This document shows positions 33,236 to 41,948 of a stretch of DNA of 64,000 nt, one piece after another (position 1 is the first letter of the stretch; each line of letters starts with the position of its first letter). The DNA is from a bacterium M00.F.Ca.ET.205.01.1.1 (lineage in GTDB: Bacteria; Pseudomonadota; Alphaproteobacteria; Rhizobiales; Rhizobiaceae). The stretch covers positions 124,001-188,000 of the forward strand of contig SRUQ01000007.1 of assembly GCA_004791255.1 (NCBI GenBank), in the 5' to 3' direction. The notes beneath the pieces are model-generated. The model had not been told where the DNA came from, made no database searches, and was given only the letters and a program-made list of their open reading frames with translations. Made by a program: the position numbers and the translations under genes.

Positions 33236-34096
33236 ATGCCCTTTGCCCTTTTGAACGACCGTACGCTCATCTCCGTGTCAGGGCCTGACGCCGAGCATTT
33301 TCTGCAAAACATCCTCACCACCGACCTCGATGCGCTGGCGGCCGGTGAGGTTAAACCTGGGGCACTGCTTGCGCCGCAAGGCAAGATCCTGTTCGATTTC
33401 CTGATCTCGCGCGCTGGCGAAAACGCGTTCCGTCTCGAATGCCGCGCGGACATCGTGGATGATTTCCTGCGCCGGCTGATGCTTTACCGGCTGCGCGCCA
33501 AGGTCGAGCTTGCCAAGCAGGATCAATCGCTTGTCACGGTCGTATGGGGAGATGATTCAACCGCTTCACATTCCGATTCAACAGCGTTTGGCGACACCCG
33601 CTTCCGCGACGCCACCGTGAAGCGCTCCTATGGCGGCGGCGCCAAGGGCGGCGAGGCCGGCGCGTGGCAGGCCCTGCGCATCGCCAGTGGCATCGCAGAA
33701 AGCGGGACCGATTACCAACTCGGCGACGCCTTTCCACATGACGTGCTGCTCGACGAGACCGGCGGCGTCGGCTTCAAGAAGGGCTGCTATGTCGGGCAGG
33801 AGGTCGTCTCGCGCATGCAGCATCGCGGCACGGCCAGGCGGCGCGTGCTGATTGTCCAAGCCGAGCGGCCCCTGCCGGTGGCGGGCACTGATTTGTCCGT
33901 CGAAGGACGCTCCGTCGGCACGCTCGGTTCGAATGCCGGCACCAGCGGGCTCGCCATCGCGCGCGTCGACAGGGTCAAGGCGGCGCTTGACGCCGGCCAG
34001 CCGATCCTGGCGGGGGACGTGCCGGTTACGCTCACCATTCCAGCCTGGGCCAGGTTCAGCTTTCCGCAGGACGCCGCGGGCGCGGAGGAGGCCTGA
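33236..34096 (+). CDS. ygfZ: Folate-binding protein YgfZ
   Basis: This 286-residue GcvT-like protein acts in Fe-S cluster assembly or repair with tetrahydrofolate. The YgfZ hallmark K-G-C-Y-x-G-Q-E is intact (KKGCYVGQEVVSRMQHRG, about 180-197). ATG 33236 begins MPFALLNDRTLISVSGPDAE, the normal start for alphaproteobacterial members; the frame extends nine codons upstream without support. Its stop overlaps the ATG of the HD hydrolase gene (TGATG), so the two are translationally coupled. Confidence 0.9.
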   Translation: MPFALLNDRTLISVSGPDAEHFLQNILTTDLDALAAGEVKPGALLAPQGKILFDFLISRAGENAFRLECRADIVDDFLRRLMLYRLRAKVELAKQDQSLVTVVWGDDSTASHSDSTAFGDTRFRDATVKRSYGGGAKGGEAGAWQALRIASGIAESGTDYQLGDAFPHDVLLDETGGVGFKKGCYVGQEVVSRMQHRGTARRRVLIVQAERPLPVAGTDLSVEGRSVGTLGSNAGTSGLAIARVDRVKAALDAGQPILAGDVPVTLTIPAWARFSFPQDAAGAEEA

Positions 34097-34731
34097 TGGC
34101 GGCCGACCGCATCGGGGCGCCGCCACGCGCCTGGCAGCGCATGCTGTCCGGCCGCCGGCTCGACCTGCTCGACCCCTCGCCCCTCGACATCGAAATATCA
34201 GATATTGCCCACGGGCTGGCCCGCGTCGCCCGATGGAATGGCCAGACAAGCGGCGACCATGCCTTTTCCGTCGCCCAGCATTCGCTGCTGGTGGAGGCGT
34301 TGTTCAACGAGTTGGTGCCCGAGGCTCGAGCAGATGCGCAGCTCGCGGCCCTTTTGCACGATGCGCCCGAATATGTCATCGGCGACATGATCTCGCCGTT
34401 TAAATCGGTGATGGGCGGCAGCTACAAGGATTGTGAGCTGCGCCTGCAGCGCGCCATCCACCTGCGCTTCTCGCTGCCGCCGGAACTCGGCGCCACCTTG
34501 CGCAAGGAGATCAAGCGAGCCGACCAGATCGCCGCCTATTTCGAGGCAACGCTGCTTGCCGGCTTTTCTACCGCCGAGGCGACCGAGTTCTTCGGCCGCC
34601 CGCGCGGCTTCAACGCCGAACGCTTCGATTTCACGCCCCGCTCGGTGACCTGGGCGCAGACGGCATTTCTGAAGCGTTTTTCGGCGATCGAGAAGTCACG
34701 ACGGCAGGTTCCGACGCCAGCGGCAGGGTAA
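34096..34731 (+). CDS. HD-domain phosphohydrolase (YfbR-like)
   Basis: This 211-residue HD-superfamily protein resembles YfbR-type 5'-nucleotidases. Metal ligands are visible: H in GDHAFSVAQHSLL (about 55), the HD pair in LLHDAPEYVIGDMISP (about 96-97), and D in KRADQIAAYFEA (about 142). It would dephosphorylate nucleoside monophosphates in the cytoplasm. It is coupled to ygfZ by a one-base overlap. The C-terminal about 45 residues extend beyond the core. Confidence 0.87.
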   Translation: MAADRIGAPPRAWQRMLSGRRLDLLDPSPLDIEISDIAHGLARVARWNGQTSGDHAFSVAQHSLLVEALFNELVPEARADAQLAALLHDAPEYVIGDMISPFKSVMGGSYKDCELRLQRAIHLRFSLPPELGATLRKEIKRADQIAAYFEATLLAGFSTAEATEFFGRPRGFNAERFDFTPRSVTWAQTAFLKRFSAIEKSRRQVPTPAAG

Positions 34732-34767
34732 GAAAACGCTAAATTAACCGGAAACGTCAACAGTGCG

Positions 34768-36939
34768 ATGTTCGATCACACACCGCAGGCGCGCCTCATG
34801 CCCGTCGTGGATGTCAAAGCTGGTTCGGTCGTCCCACAGCGGGCAGCCGAAGGCGTGGATCGCTCACACCGCATAGAAGACGAGCTGCGCGAACAGAACG
34901 AGCGCTTTTCGGCCGCCGTCGAGAACATGTCTCATGGGTTGTGCATGTTCGATGCCGACGAGCGGATGATCATCTGCAACCGAAACTACATCGAGCTCTT
35001 CCGCCTCGACGCCAAGGTGATGAAGCCCGGCGTCCGCTTCTTTGACATCCTGCAGTATAGCGTCGATATCGGCATCGCCTCGCAAACTGCCGAGCAACTT
35101 TATGCCGTCCGCAAGCCCTATATCGACGGCGCGAAGCCGTCGACCTACGAGGAGACGCTGTCGGACGGGCGCGTCATCGTCATCTCGCACCGGCCGCTGG
35201 CTTCCGGCGGCTGGGTCTCGATCTATGAGGACGTGACCGTGCAGCGGCGCGCCGAAGAAGAGCTGAAGGAGCAGCATCGCCGTTTCGACGCGGCACTCGC
35301 CAATATGTCGCAAGGCCTGCTGATGTACGACGCCGACGGCAAGATGATCGTACGCAACGGGCGTTTTCTGGAACTCTACAACGTCACCGCCGCGGACTTC
35401 CCGCTTGGAACGACGCACCGCGACGCGCTCGAACGATTGCTGGAACTCGGCATCTACACGCAGATCGACGTCGACAGCGAAGTTGCCAAAACCGAAGCCT
35501 GCCGCCTGGCGGGAAAAATCCATTCAGCCTATCGGCATCTTGCCGACGGCAGGACGATTCTGGTCACACGCCGGCCGATGAGCGGCAGCGGCTGGGTGGC
35601 GACTTTCGACGACGTCACCGAACGCCGCCGCACCGAAGAGCGCATGACCCACCTTGCGCACCACGATACACTGACCGGGCTGCCCAACCGCTCGATGTTT
35701 CGCGAACGGCTCGACCTTGCGCTGGAGGATGCGGCAGCCGCCCCCCTGGCGATCTTCTCGCTCGACCTCGATCGCTTCAAGGCCGTCAACGACACCTGGG
35801 GACATCCGGCCGGCGATTGGCTGTTGAAGAGCGTGGCCGAGAGGCTGCAGCGCTGCCTGCGCAACGACACGGATATCGTCGCCCGGTTTGGCGGCGACGA
35901 ATTCGTCATCGTCCAGTTCAACGTGAGGGGTCCGGCGGAGGCGGAAAGACTGGCCAAACGCATCGTCGAGGTGATCGCAAAGCCGTTTCGTGACAAGGGT
36001 CGGGACATGCATGTCGGCGTCAGCCAAGGCATCGCGCTCTTCCCTGGCGACGGCAAAGATGCCGGCGCGCTGTTGAAAAACGCCGATATGGCGCTTTACC
36101 GGGCCAAGGCCGAAGGCCGCAACCTCTACCGCTTCTTCGAGCCGGGGATGGATGCCCTGGTGCAAGCGCGCCGCGCGCTCGAAGTCGACCTGGAGGCAGC
36201 GCTGCCGCGCCGGGAATTCGACCTTCATTTTCAGCCGATCATGACCATTGCGTCGGGCGAGATCATCGGCGCCGAAGCGTTGATGCGCTGGCATTCGCCG
36301 GAGCGCGGCATGGTGGCACCGGATGAATTCATTCCGGTCACCGAGGAAATCGGGCTGATCGTGCCGCTCGGCGAATGGGCGCTGCGGAAAGCCTGTGCGA
36401 CCGCCGCGAATTGGCCCTCCGGCCTGCGCATCGCGGTCAATGTCTCGGCCGTGCAACTCAGAAACAGTGGCTTTGCCCGCAGCGTCATCTCGGCACTGGC
36501 CTTCTCCGGCATACCAGCCGGCCGGCTGGAACTGGAGATCACCGAGACCGTGCTGATGGACGGCAGCGAAACCGTGCTGAAAACGTTGCGGCAATTGCGC
36601 GAACTTGGCGTGCGCATCGCGCTCGACGATTTCGGTACCGGCTATTCCTCGCTCGGCTATCTCCAGCGCTTTCCCGTCGACAAGATCAAAATCGACCGCT
36701 CGTTCATCCGTGATATCGGCAATCGCGACAGTGCGGCGATCGTTCGCGCCATCATCGGACTGGGCACCGAACTCGGCATCACCGTCACAGCGGAAGGCGT
36801 CGAGACCGAAGCACAACTCGATATGCTGCGCCGCCACGGCTGCGTCGAGGCACAAGGTTATCTGATCGGCGTGCCGTCCAAGGCGGCCGACATCCAGCGT
36901 CTGTTAGAATCGGGGGCACTGAACAGCCGGACTGGCTGA
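34768..36939 (+). CDS. PAS-PAS-GGDEF-EAL cyclic-di-GMP protein
   Basis: This 723-residue signalling protein has two tandem, mutually similar PAS domains (about 40-160 and 165-285; ENMSHGLCMFDADERMI and ANMSQGLLMYDADGKMI). A GGDEF diguanylate-cyclase domain has an intact FGGDEF motif (about 373). An EAL phosphodiesterase domain retains EALMRW (about 500), DDFGTGYSS and KIDRSFI. Both catalytic sites look competent, so it may make or degrade c-di-GMP in response to a small ligand. There are no membrane helices; it is cytoplasmic. In rhizobia such proteins tune motility, exopolysaccharide and attachment. The trigger is unknown. Confidence 0.95.
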   Translation: MFDHTPQARLMPVVDVKAGSVVPQRAAEGVDRSHRIEDELREQNERFSAAVENMSHGLCMFDADERMIICNRNYIELFRLDAKVMKPGVRFFDILQYSVDIGIASQTAEQLYAVRKPYIDGAKPSTYEETLSDGRVIVISHRPLASGGWVSIYEDVTVQRRAEEELKEQHRRFDAALANMSQGLLMYDADGKMIVRNGRFLELYNVTAADFPLGTTHRDALERLLELGIYTQIDVDSEVAKTEACRLAGKIHSAYRHLADGRTILVTRRPMSGSGWVATFDDVTERRRTEERMTHLAHHDTLTGLPNRSMFRERLDLALEDAAAAPLAIFSLDLDRFKAVNDTWGHPAGDWLLKSVAERLQRCLRNDTDIVARFGGDEFVIVQFNVRGPAEAERLAKRIVEVIAKPFRDKGRDMHVGVSQGIALFPGDGKDAGALLKNADMALYRAKAEGRNLYRFFEPGMDALVQARRALEVDLEAALPRREFDLHFQPIMTIASGEIIGAEALMRWHSPERGMVAPDEFIPVTEEIGLIVPLGEWALRKACATAANWPSGLRIAVNVSAVQLRNSGFARSVISALAFSGIPAGRLELEITETVLMDGSETVLKTLRQLRELGVRIALDDFGTGYSSLGYLQRFPVDKIKIDRSFIRDIGNRDSAAIVRAIIGLGTELGITVTAEGVETEAQLDMLRRHGCVEAQGYLIGVPSKAADIQRLLESGALNSRTG

Positions 36940-36972
36940 CAGCACCAGATGATTTTGCTGGAATTGCTCTGG

Positions 36973-37863
36973 TCAGCGCAGCGCCTCGATGTATTTCTCG
37001 TGGAAGCTGACATAGCCCGGTTCGACCACCTTGAGATGCCGCTCGATGAGCCGGTGAAACTCCGGCAACTGATGGAACGGCACGCCCGGATAGGCATGAT
37101 GCTCAGCATGGAAGGGCATGTTCCAGGCGAGTTTGCGCACCAGCCAGTTGGTCAGTGTCGTCCTGGTGTTCTCCAGCATGTTGGCGACGAACGGGCAACG
37201 GCCATGCTCTGCCAGCAGATAGAGCCGCAGGAACGGCTGGCCGAGCAGCGCCGGCATGATCCAGACATAGAGCAGCACCGTTGCGTGGAACCACACGGCG
37301 AGCACCAGCACGACGGCGTAGAAGGCAATCATCGCCCGTGCCTCGGCACGCACCTTGGGGAGGCCCTTCGGCGGCACGTAGCTGCCCTGGCCGCGGCCCA
37401 TGGCATTGGCGTAGAGCGTCTTGAAATGGCCCCACCATACCGGAAGCCCCGAGACGTGGATCAGATACTGCCGCACGGTTTCGGGTTTCGGGAAAGCCAG
37501 CTCCGGATCGTTTTCCGGATCCTGGGTGAAGCGGTGGTGGGCGAAATGGAAGTAGCGGAACCAGTCGGCCGGCAGTGCGATCGCCAGGCTGCACAGCCGT
37601 GCCACGCCGTCATTCAGCCATTGCGTTTCGAAAGCCGTGCGGTGAACTGTCTCGTGCAGCAGCGTGAACAGGAAAACGATGAGGATGCCTTGCGGCAGCA
37701 TCAGCAACGGCCAGAACGGCACCTTGGCCGCGATCAGCGATCCAATGATGACAATCGCACCCAAGTGAGCGCCGAGCTGGAACATGCCCGCGACATCGGA
37801 TTTGGCCGTCAGGCGATTGCGCTCTTCCGGTGTCAGTGACGCGATGATGTCGCGATGGTCCAT
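36973..37863 (-). CDS. Membrane fatty acid desaturase
   Basis: This 296-residue membrane di-iron enzyme has the three histidine boxes HETVH (about 79), HFAHH (about 116) and HAEHH (about 252), which bind the two irons. Hydrophobic segments flank them (ILIVFLFTLL, MIAFYAVVLVLAVWF). It introduces a double bond or hydroxyl into an acyl chain or related lipid; regiochemistry cannot be read from sequence. It faces a LysR gene across 111 bp and may be its target. Confidence 0.88.
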   Translation of the reverse strand: MDHRDIIASLTPEERNRLTAKSDVAGMFQLGAHLGAIVIIGSLIAAKVPFWPLLMLPQGILIVFLFTLLHETVHRTAFETQWLNDGVARLCSLAIALPADWFRYFHFAHHRFTQDPENDPELAFPKPETVRQYLIHVSGLPVWWGHFKTLYANAMGRGQGSYVPPKGLPKVRAEARAMIAFYAVVLVLAVWFHATVLLYVWIMPALLGQPFLRLYLLAEHGRCPFVANMLENTRTTLTNWLVRKLAWNMPFHAEHHAYPGVPFHQLPEFHRLIERHLKVVEPGYVSFHEKYIEALR

Positions 37864-37945
37864 CGACTTCGATCCAGGCTGGAGTTGATGAAGACCAGTC
37901 TAGTCAGCGAAAAAGCTTTCCAAAAACGACGATTCCTGCGATTTG

Positions 37946-37962
37946 GATAAGGTAAACTTATC
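37946..37962. promoter_or_regulatory. LysR operator candidate
   Basis: The dyad gataag-gtaaa-cttatc contains a T-N11-A core (37948-37960). It lies 12 bp before the ATG of the LysR gene and within the divergent intergenic region shared with the desaturase. It is a likely autoregulatory site, and might also serve the desaturase. Confidence 0.5.
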
Positions 37963-37974
37963 TATCGGGCGAGC

Positions 37975-38892
37975 ATGGTCACATCTCCATCCCTGAAAGG
38001 GCTTCAGGCTTTCGAAGCCGCGGCTCGCACGGGCAGCTTCGCGGCGGCAGCGGAGGAGCTTTCGGTCTCGGCCGCCGCCGTCAGCCAGCTTATCCGCACC
38101 GTGGAAGAGCAGATGGGCCGCAAGCTGTTCCAGCGGGTCAACCGTCGCGTTGTCCTCACCGAGGCTGGCGTGGAAATGCTGCCACGGCTGACCATGGCTT
38201 TCCAGGAGATCGGCAGCGTCTCGCGCGAGCTGGTCGGCGATGCATTCCGCCCGCGCCTGGTTGTATCAGTGCCGCCATCCATGGCCATGGGCTGGCTCTC
38301 GCAGCGTCTGGCCGGCTTTGTCGCAAGTCACAGTGCCGCCGACATATCGCTCCGGGGCGATGACGACCCGGTGCCGTTCGACCGCGAGCTGTTTGACATC
38401 AGGCTCTCCTACGGACCGCATTACCGCGGATACCCGACCGAGGACATCGCCAGGGACGCCGTCTATCCCGTCTGCGCGCCAAGGCTTGCCGGCATGGTCA
38501 AGGCTGGCGGCGCGCCGCTCGCCGGGCTGCCGCTGATCCACACCGACTGGGGTCCGACCGGCGCGTCGTTTCCATCCTGGCGCACCTGGTTCGATGCCGT
38601 CGGTGTCCAACCGGGTCGGGCAGCGCAACGTGGTCTGTCGGCCAACTCCTCGCGTGCGGCACTCGACCTTGCCATTTCGGGACTGGGTGTGGCGCTGGCG
38701 CAAGGGATCTATTGCGCCGAAGCGCTGGAGGACGGCAGGCTGGTCCGCCCGGTCACAAGGGCGATCGAGCTGCGCCAGTCCTACTGCCTGACCATCCCGG
38801 AGCGGAGCCGCAGGCGCGATGTAGTGGCGGCATTTCGCGACTGGCTGATCGACGAATGCCGGCGCGCGGTTGGCTCGCCATCGCTCCGTTGA
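37975..38892 (+). CDS. GcvA-type LysR regulator
   Basis: This 305-residue LysR-type regulator starts SPSLKGLQAFEAAARTGSFA, typical of the GcvA/AmpR branch. It has an N-terminal winged helix (SVSAAAVSQLIRTVEEQMG, about 25-48) and a C-terminal effector domain (about 90-295). It is oriented away from the desaturase gene, with a good dyad in between. The ligand is unknown. It converges on the DUF3303 gene with a 15-bp gap. Confidence 0.92.
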   Translation: MVTSPSLKGLQAFEAAARTGSFAAAAEELSVSAAAVSQLIRTVEEQMGRKLFQRVNRRVVLTEAGVEMLPRLTMAFQEIGSVSRELVGDAFRPRLVVSVPPSMAMGWLSQRLAGFVASHSAADISLRGDDDPVPFDRELFDIRLSYGPHYRGYPTEDIARDAVYPVCAPRLAGMVKAGGAPLAGLPLIHTDWGPTGASFPSWRTWFDAVGVQPGRAAQRGLSANSSRAALDLAISGLGVALAQGIYCAEALEDGRLVRPVTRAIELRQSYCLTIPERSRRRDVVAAFRDWLIDECRRAVGSPSLR

Positions 38893-38907
38893 CCCGGCCG
38901 GTGATGG

Positions 38908-39180
38908 TCAGAGGTGGCCGCTCAATGCCGCGACCATGTCCTTGCTCGTCGCCACCGGAATGATCTCGAACTCGACCAGATCAGCCCATTCGATGACCCA
39001 GCGCTGCAGCAGCGTAACGTCATCGGCCTCCACCAACAGGAAGCAGCGGCTCATGTCTGCCGCGATCCAGCTGTGGTGGACGACAAGTTCGTCCGGCTTC
39101 AGGCGGCCCCGATCGCGGAAGCGGCGATAAATGTCCTTGCGGTCGCAACCGGTGAAATCCTCGATCACGATGAACTGCAT
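38908..39180 (-). CDS. DUF3303 family small protein
   Basis: This 90-residue protein has a predicted ferredoxin-like/dimeric alpha-beta fold: MQFIVIEDFTG, then a helix, VVHHSWIAADMSRCFLLVEA, a helix, and EFEIIPVATSK. It matches DUF3303; no activity is known for the family. GAGGGG precedes the ATG. It begins 19 bp after the stop of the ATP-grasp gene on the same strand, making it the third member of a likely operon with the GNAT-C39 protein. A co-factor or small binding role in that pathway is a guess. Confidence 0.75.
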   Translation of the reverse strand: MQFIVIEDFTGCDRKDIYRRFRDRGRLKPDELVVHHSWIAADMSRCFLLVEADDVTLLQRWVIEWADLVEFEIIPVATSKDMVAALSGHL

Positions 39181-39199
39181 CCAATGCCCCTCGGTTGAA

Positions 39200-40663
39200 C
39201 TACCGCCCCGGCCGGTCCAGCCGCTCCAGGAACCACTGCGTCAACCGCACCCAGACCTCGTCCTTCTCGCCGGAATCCTCCCAGCCATGGTCGAGATTGG
39301 GGTTGTCGTTGACCTCGATGACGAACACGCCGTCCTTGGTCTCCTTGAGGTCGACGCCGTAGAGCCCGTCACCGATACAGCGCGCCGCCTTGACCGCCGT
39401 CTCGACGACATGGGCCGGCGTTTCCTTCAGCGTGAAGGTCTTGATGCCGCCCTGGTCCGGCTTGCCGTTGGCCTTGTGGTTGACGATCTGCCAGTGCTTC
39501 TTGGCCATCAGATAGTGCACCGCGAACAGCGGCTGTCCGCCAAGCACGCCGACGCGCCAGTCATACTCGGTCGGAATGAATTTCTGCGCGATCAGAAGGT
39601 CGGAATCCTCCAGCCATGCGGTGGCCAGCGTCTTCAATTCCTCGAAGTCGGCGCATTTCTTGACGCCGCGCGAGAATGACGAATCGGGGATTTTCAGCAC
39701 CATCGGAAAACCCAGCGTCTGCGCCGCCAGTTCAAGGTCCGAGGTGCCGGCGATCATCACCGTCGGCGGCACCGGCACCTTGTTGTAGGCCATCAGTTCG
39801 TTGAGATAGACCTTGTTGGTGCAGCGGATCATCGACAGCGGATCGTCGATGACCGGCATGCCTTCCTGCTGCGCGCGGCGGGCGAAGCGGTAGGTGTGGT
39901 TGGAGATCGAGGTGGTCTCGCGGATGAAGAGCGCATCGTAATTGGCGAGCTTGGCGAGGTCGCGCTTGGTGATGGGCTCGATTTCGACCCCCATCTTCTC
40001 GGCGATCTTGGCCCAGTAGCGCAGCGACGATATCTCCGAGGGCGGCAATTCCTCATGCGGATCGACCAGCGTGGCGAAAGTGTAGCGCGCCGGCGTGCGG
40101 CCCTTGGTGTCGCGCCACTCGCGGTTGGTATAGGTCTCGAGGCACTGGATGAAGGTCGCTTCCTCGTCCTCGGTCATCCGGGCCAGAGGGTGGAAGCCGA
40201 TCTTGCGGATCGAGGCCCATTCGGCGCTGTCCTTGATATGGACCTCCAGCGCCGGCGCCCGGAACCAATCGAACAGAAGCTTGGCGAAGCGATCCCAGAC
40301 CTTGGACGGGCCAATGCCGAAAAAGATGCAGACCTTTGCGGGAAACGCGCCGCCGAGATCCTTGCGGCATTTGTTGAGCGCCAGTTCCAGTTCGGGCAGC
40401 GCGTGCTCGTAGAGCTTGCGCTCCGACAGGTCGATCATCGTCTCGACGGTCGGGATGACCTTGTGGCCGCGCGAACCGGCGAGCAGCGAGGCGTAATAGC
40501 CACGGCTCTGGTAGGCGTAATTGTTCGACAGGTTGATGACCTTCGGCCGCTGGCCGCGAAACAGCGAGGGATGCGCGAGGTAGTCGCGGTTGGTGATGAT
40601 CTTGTGCGGCGTCGCCACCTGATCGAGATCGTTCTGCCGGCCGGTAAGGATGACCCAGGTCAT
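39200..40663 (-). CDS. RimK-type ATP-grasp ligase with RLAN domain
   Basis: This protein has 487 residues. The N-terminal about 210 (WVILTGRQNDLDQ, INLSNNYAYQSRGYYASLLA, LARMTEDEEA) match the RLAN domain found in front of certain RimK-like ligases. The C-terminal half is ATP-grasp: GFPMVLKIPDSSFSRGVKKC, LIAQKFIPTEYDWRVGVL and the metal EVNDNPNLD. Such enzymes form amide bonds between an amino acid or peptide carboxylate and an amine. The gene starts 5 bp after the GNAT-C39 stop and is followed 19 bp later by DUF3303. The pairing of an RLAN-ATP-grasp with GNAT-C39 recurs in many bacteria and is predicted to make or modify peptides; the product is unknown. Confidence 0.88.
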   Translation of the reverse strand: MTWVILTGRQNDLDQVATPHKIITNRDYLAHPSLFRGQRPKVINLSNNYAYQSRGYYASLLAGSRGHKVIPTVETMIDLSERKLYEHALPELELALNKCRKDLGGAFPAKVCIFFGIGPSKVWDRFAKLLFDWFRAPALEVHIKDSAEWASIRKIGFHPLARMTEDEEATFIQCLETYTNREWRDTKGRTPARYTFATLVDPHEELPPSEISSLRYWAKIAEKMGVEIEPITKRDLAKLANYDALFIRETTSISNHTYRFARRAQQEGMPVIDDPLSMIRCTNKVYLNELMAYNKVPVPPTVMIAGTSDLELAAQTLGFPMVLKIPDSSFSRGVKKCADFEELKTLATAWLEDSDLLIAQKFIPTEYDWRVGVLGGQPLFAVHYLMAKKHWQIVNHKANGKPDQGGIKTFTLKETPAHVVETAVKAARCIGDGLYGVDLKETKDGVFVIEVNDNPNLDHGWEDSGEKDEVWVRLTQWFLERLDRPGR

Positions 40664-40668
40664 TGTTA

Positions 40669-41766
40669 TCAGCGTTTCCCCAGAGTGATGGCGGCGCGCA
40701 GTCCGTCGCGGCCGAACTGCGCCATGTTCATGAAGATGCCGTAGGGCACCGGAATGTTGGCGGCATCAAGGATGGTCTCCTGCCTTTCGTCCTCGACCCA
40801 GGGATCGTGGATCAGGATATGGTCTCCGTCGTCGCCGATGGCCAGCACCCAGTGCGGCACTTTCTTGCCGAACATCAGAAAACCGCTGATCAGCACCAGC
40901 ACCAGTTTTCCCGCGGCGATCGCGGCGCGGATGTCGTCGATAGTGAATGAGCGGTAATTCACTGGAATGCCGTAAAGTTCCGCGCGACGGCGAAAGTCGA
41001 CCTGGGCCAGTTCCATCACCCGCCGCTTATCCTCACTGCGTACCGACTGCAGGAACAGTGCGCCGTAGAAGGACACGTAAATCTCGGCCGCGAGGCCACT
41101 CTCGTGACCGGAGACAGCCAGGCCGAAGGGCTCGCAACCGCCCGGCCCCGACATCATGAACACAGTGGTAGCCTCACGCCACAGGCGGATTTCCATGACC
41201 GGGTCCGGCACGAAGCCCGGGTCGAAATTGGCCATGGCCATCATCAGGCAGCAAGGACCGCAGGTGAATTCGCAGGTCTGCTGGTAGAACGGGACCCTGG
41301 TGGCGACCGGGAGTTCGCCGCGCAAGGTCTTTTCGTAGCGCAATGCGGTGGCGCCGTCTTCGTAGTAGCCGGGCTCACGACCGATCTTGCGATAGCCGGC
41401 CTGCTCATAGATGCCGATGGCCCGGCCATTGTCTTCCCGCACTTCGAGGCGCAGCATCATGCGGTCATGCTCGAAGGCCGCCTCCTCCGCCGCCGCCAGC
41501 AAGTGGCGGCCAATGCCGAGACCACTGAAGAACGGGCTTGTGGCAAGGGAGTAGAGGCGCGCCACGCCGCTGCCCTTGCGAAACAGCACGATCGCATAGC
41601 CAGCGATTCGGCCATCTCTTTCGGCGACCAGCGTCTCGGCGGTCTCGCGCTCGATAAACTGGCGGAAGGAACGTCGCGAAATACGATCGCTCGAGAAAAC
41701 AGCCTTCTCGATGGCGGCGAGGTCATCGACGTCAGACGCGCGGGCCGTGCGGATTTCGGCAGGCAT
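40669..41766 (-). CDS. GNAT acetyltransferase fused to C39-like peptidase
   Basis: This 365-residue fusion has a RimI-like GNAT domain (about 2-150) with the acetyl-CoA motif LGIGRHLLAAAEE and IYEQAGYRKIGR. The C39/papain-like peptidase domain (DUF3335 type, about 160-360) has YQQTCEFTCGPCCLMMAM carrying the likely nucleophile Cys, and HWVLAIGDDGDHILIHDP carrying His and Asp. ATG 41766 is chosen because the GNAT fold starts at AEIRTARASDVDDLAA. A possible N-terminal extension to 41844 does not look like GNAT. It is first in the operon with the ATP-grasp ligase. C39 peptidases normally cut leader peptides after GG, so processing of a small peptide is plausible. Confidence 0.88.
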   Translation of the reverse strand: MPAEIRTARASDVDDLAAIEKAVFSSDRISRRSFRQFIERETAETLVAERDGRIAGYAIVLFRKGSGVARLYSLATSPFFSGLGIGRHLLAAAEEAAFEHDRMMLRLEVREDNGRAIGIYEQAGYRKIGREPGYYEDGATALRYEKTLRGELPVATRVPFYQQTCEFTCGPCCLMMAMANFDPGFVPDPVMEIRLWREATTVFMMSGPGGCEPFGLAVSGHESGLAAEIYVSFYGALFLQSVRSEDKRRVMELAQVDFRRRAELYGIPVNYRSFTIDDIRAAIAAGKLVLVLISGFLMFGKKVPHWVLAIGDDGDHILIHDPWVEDERQETILDAANIPVPYGIFMNMAQFGRDGLRAAITLGKR

Positions 41767-41948
41767 GCGACTTGAGAAAACCTCGATTGGGTTGTGGGAA
41801 GGCCCTACTCGAAAACGCATGGATATCAGCCGAAACGACAGCATCCATCAAGCGCTTTCGCACCTCGATTAGGGCCGAATTGTGACAGATTCGGACCCGG
41901 CTGTTGCCTCGAAAGTTTGGGCTTTTCCAACCTGACGGCGGAGCGTGT

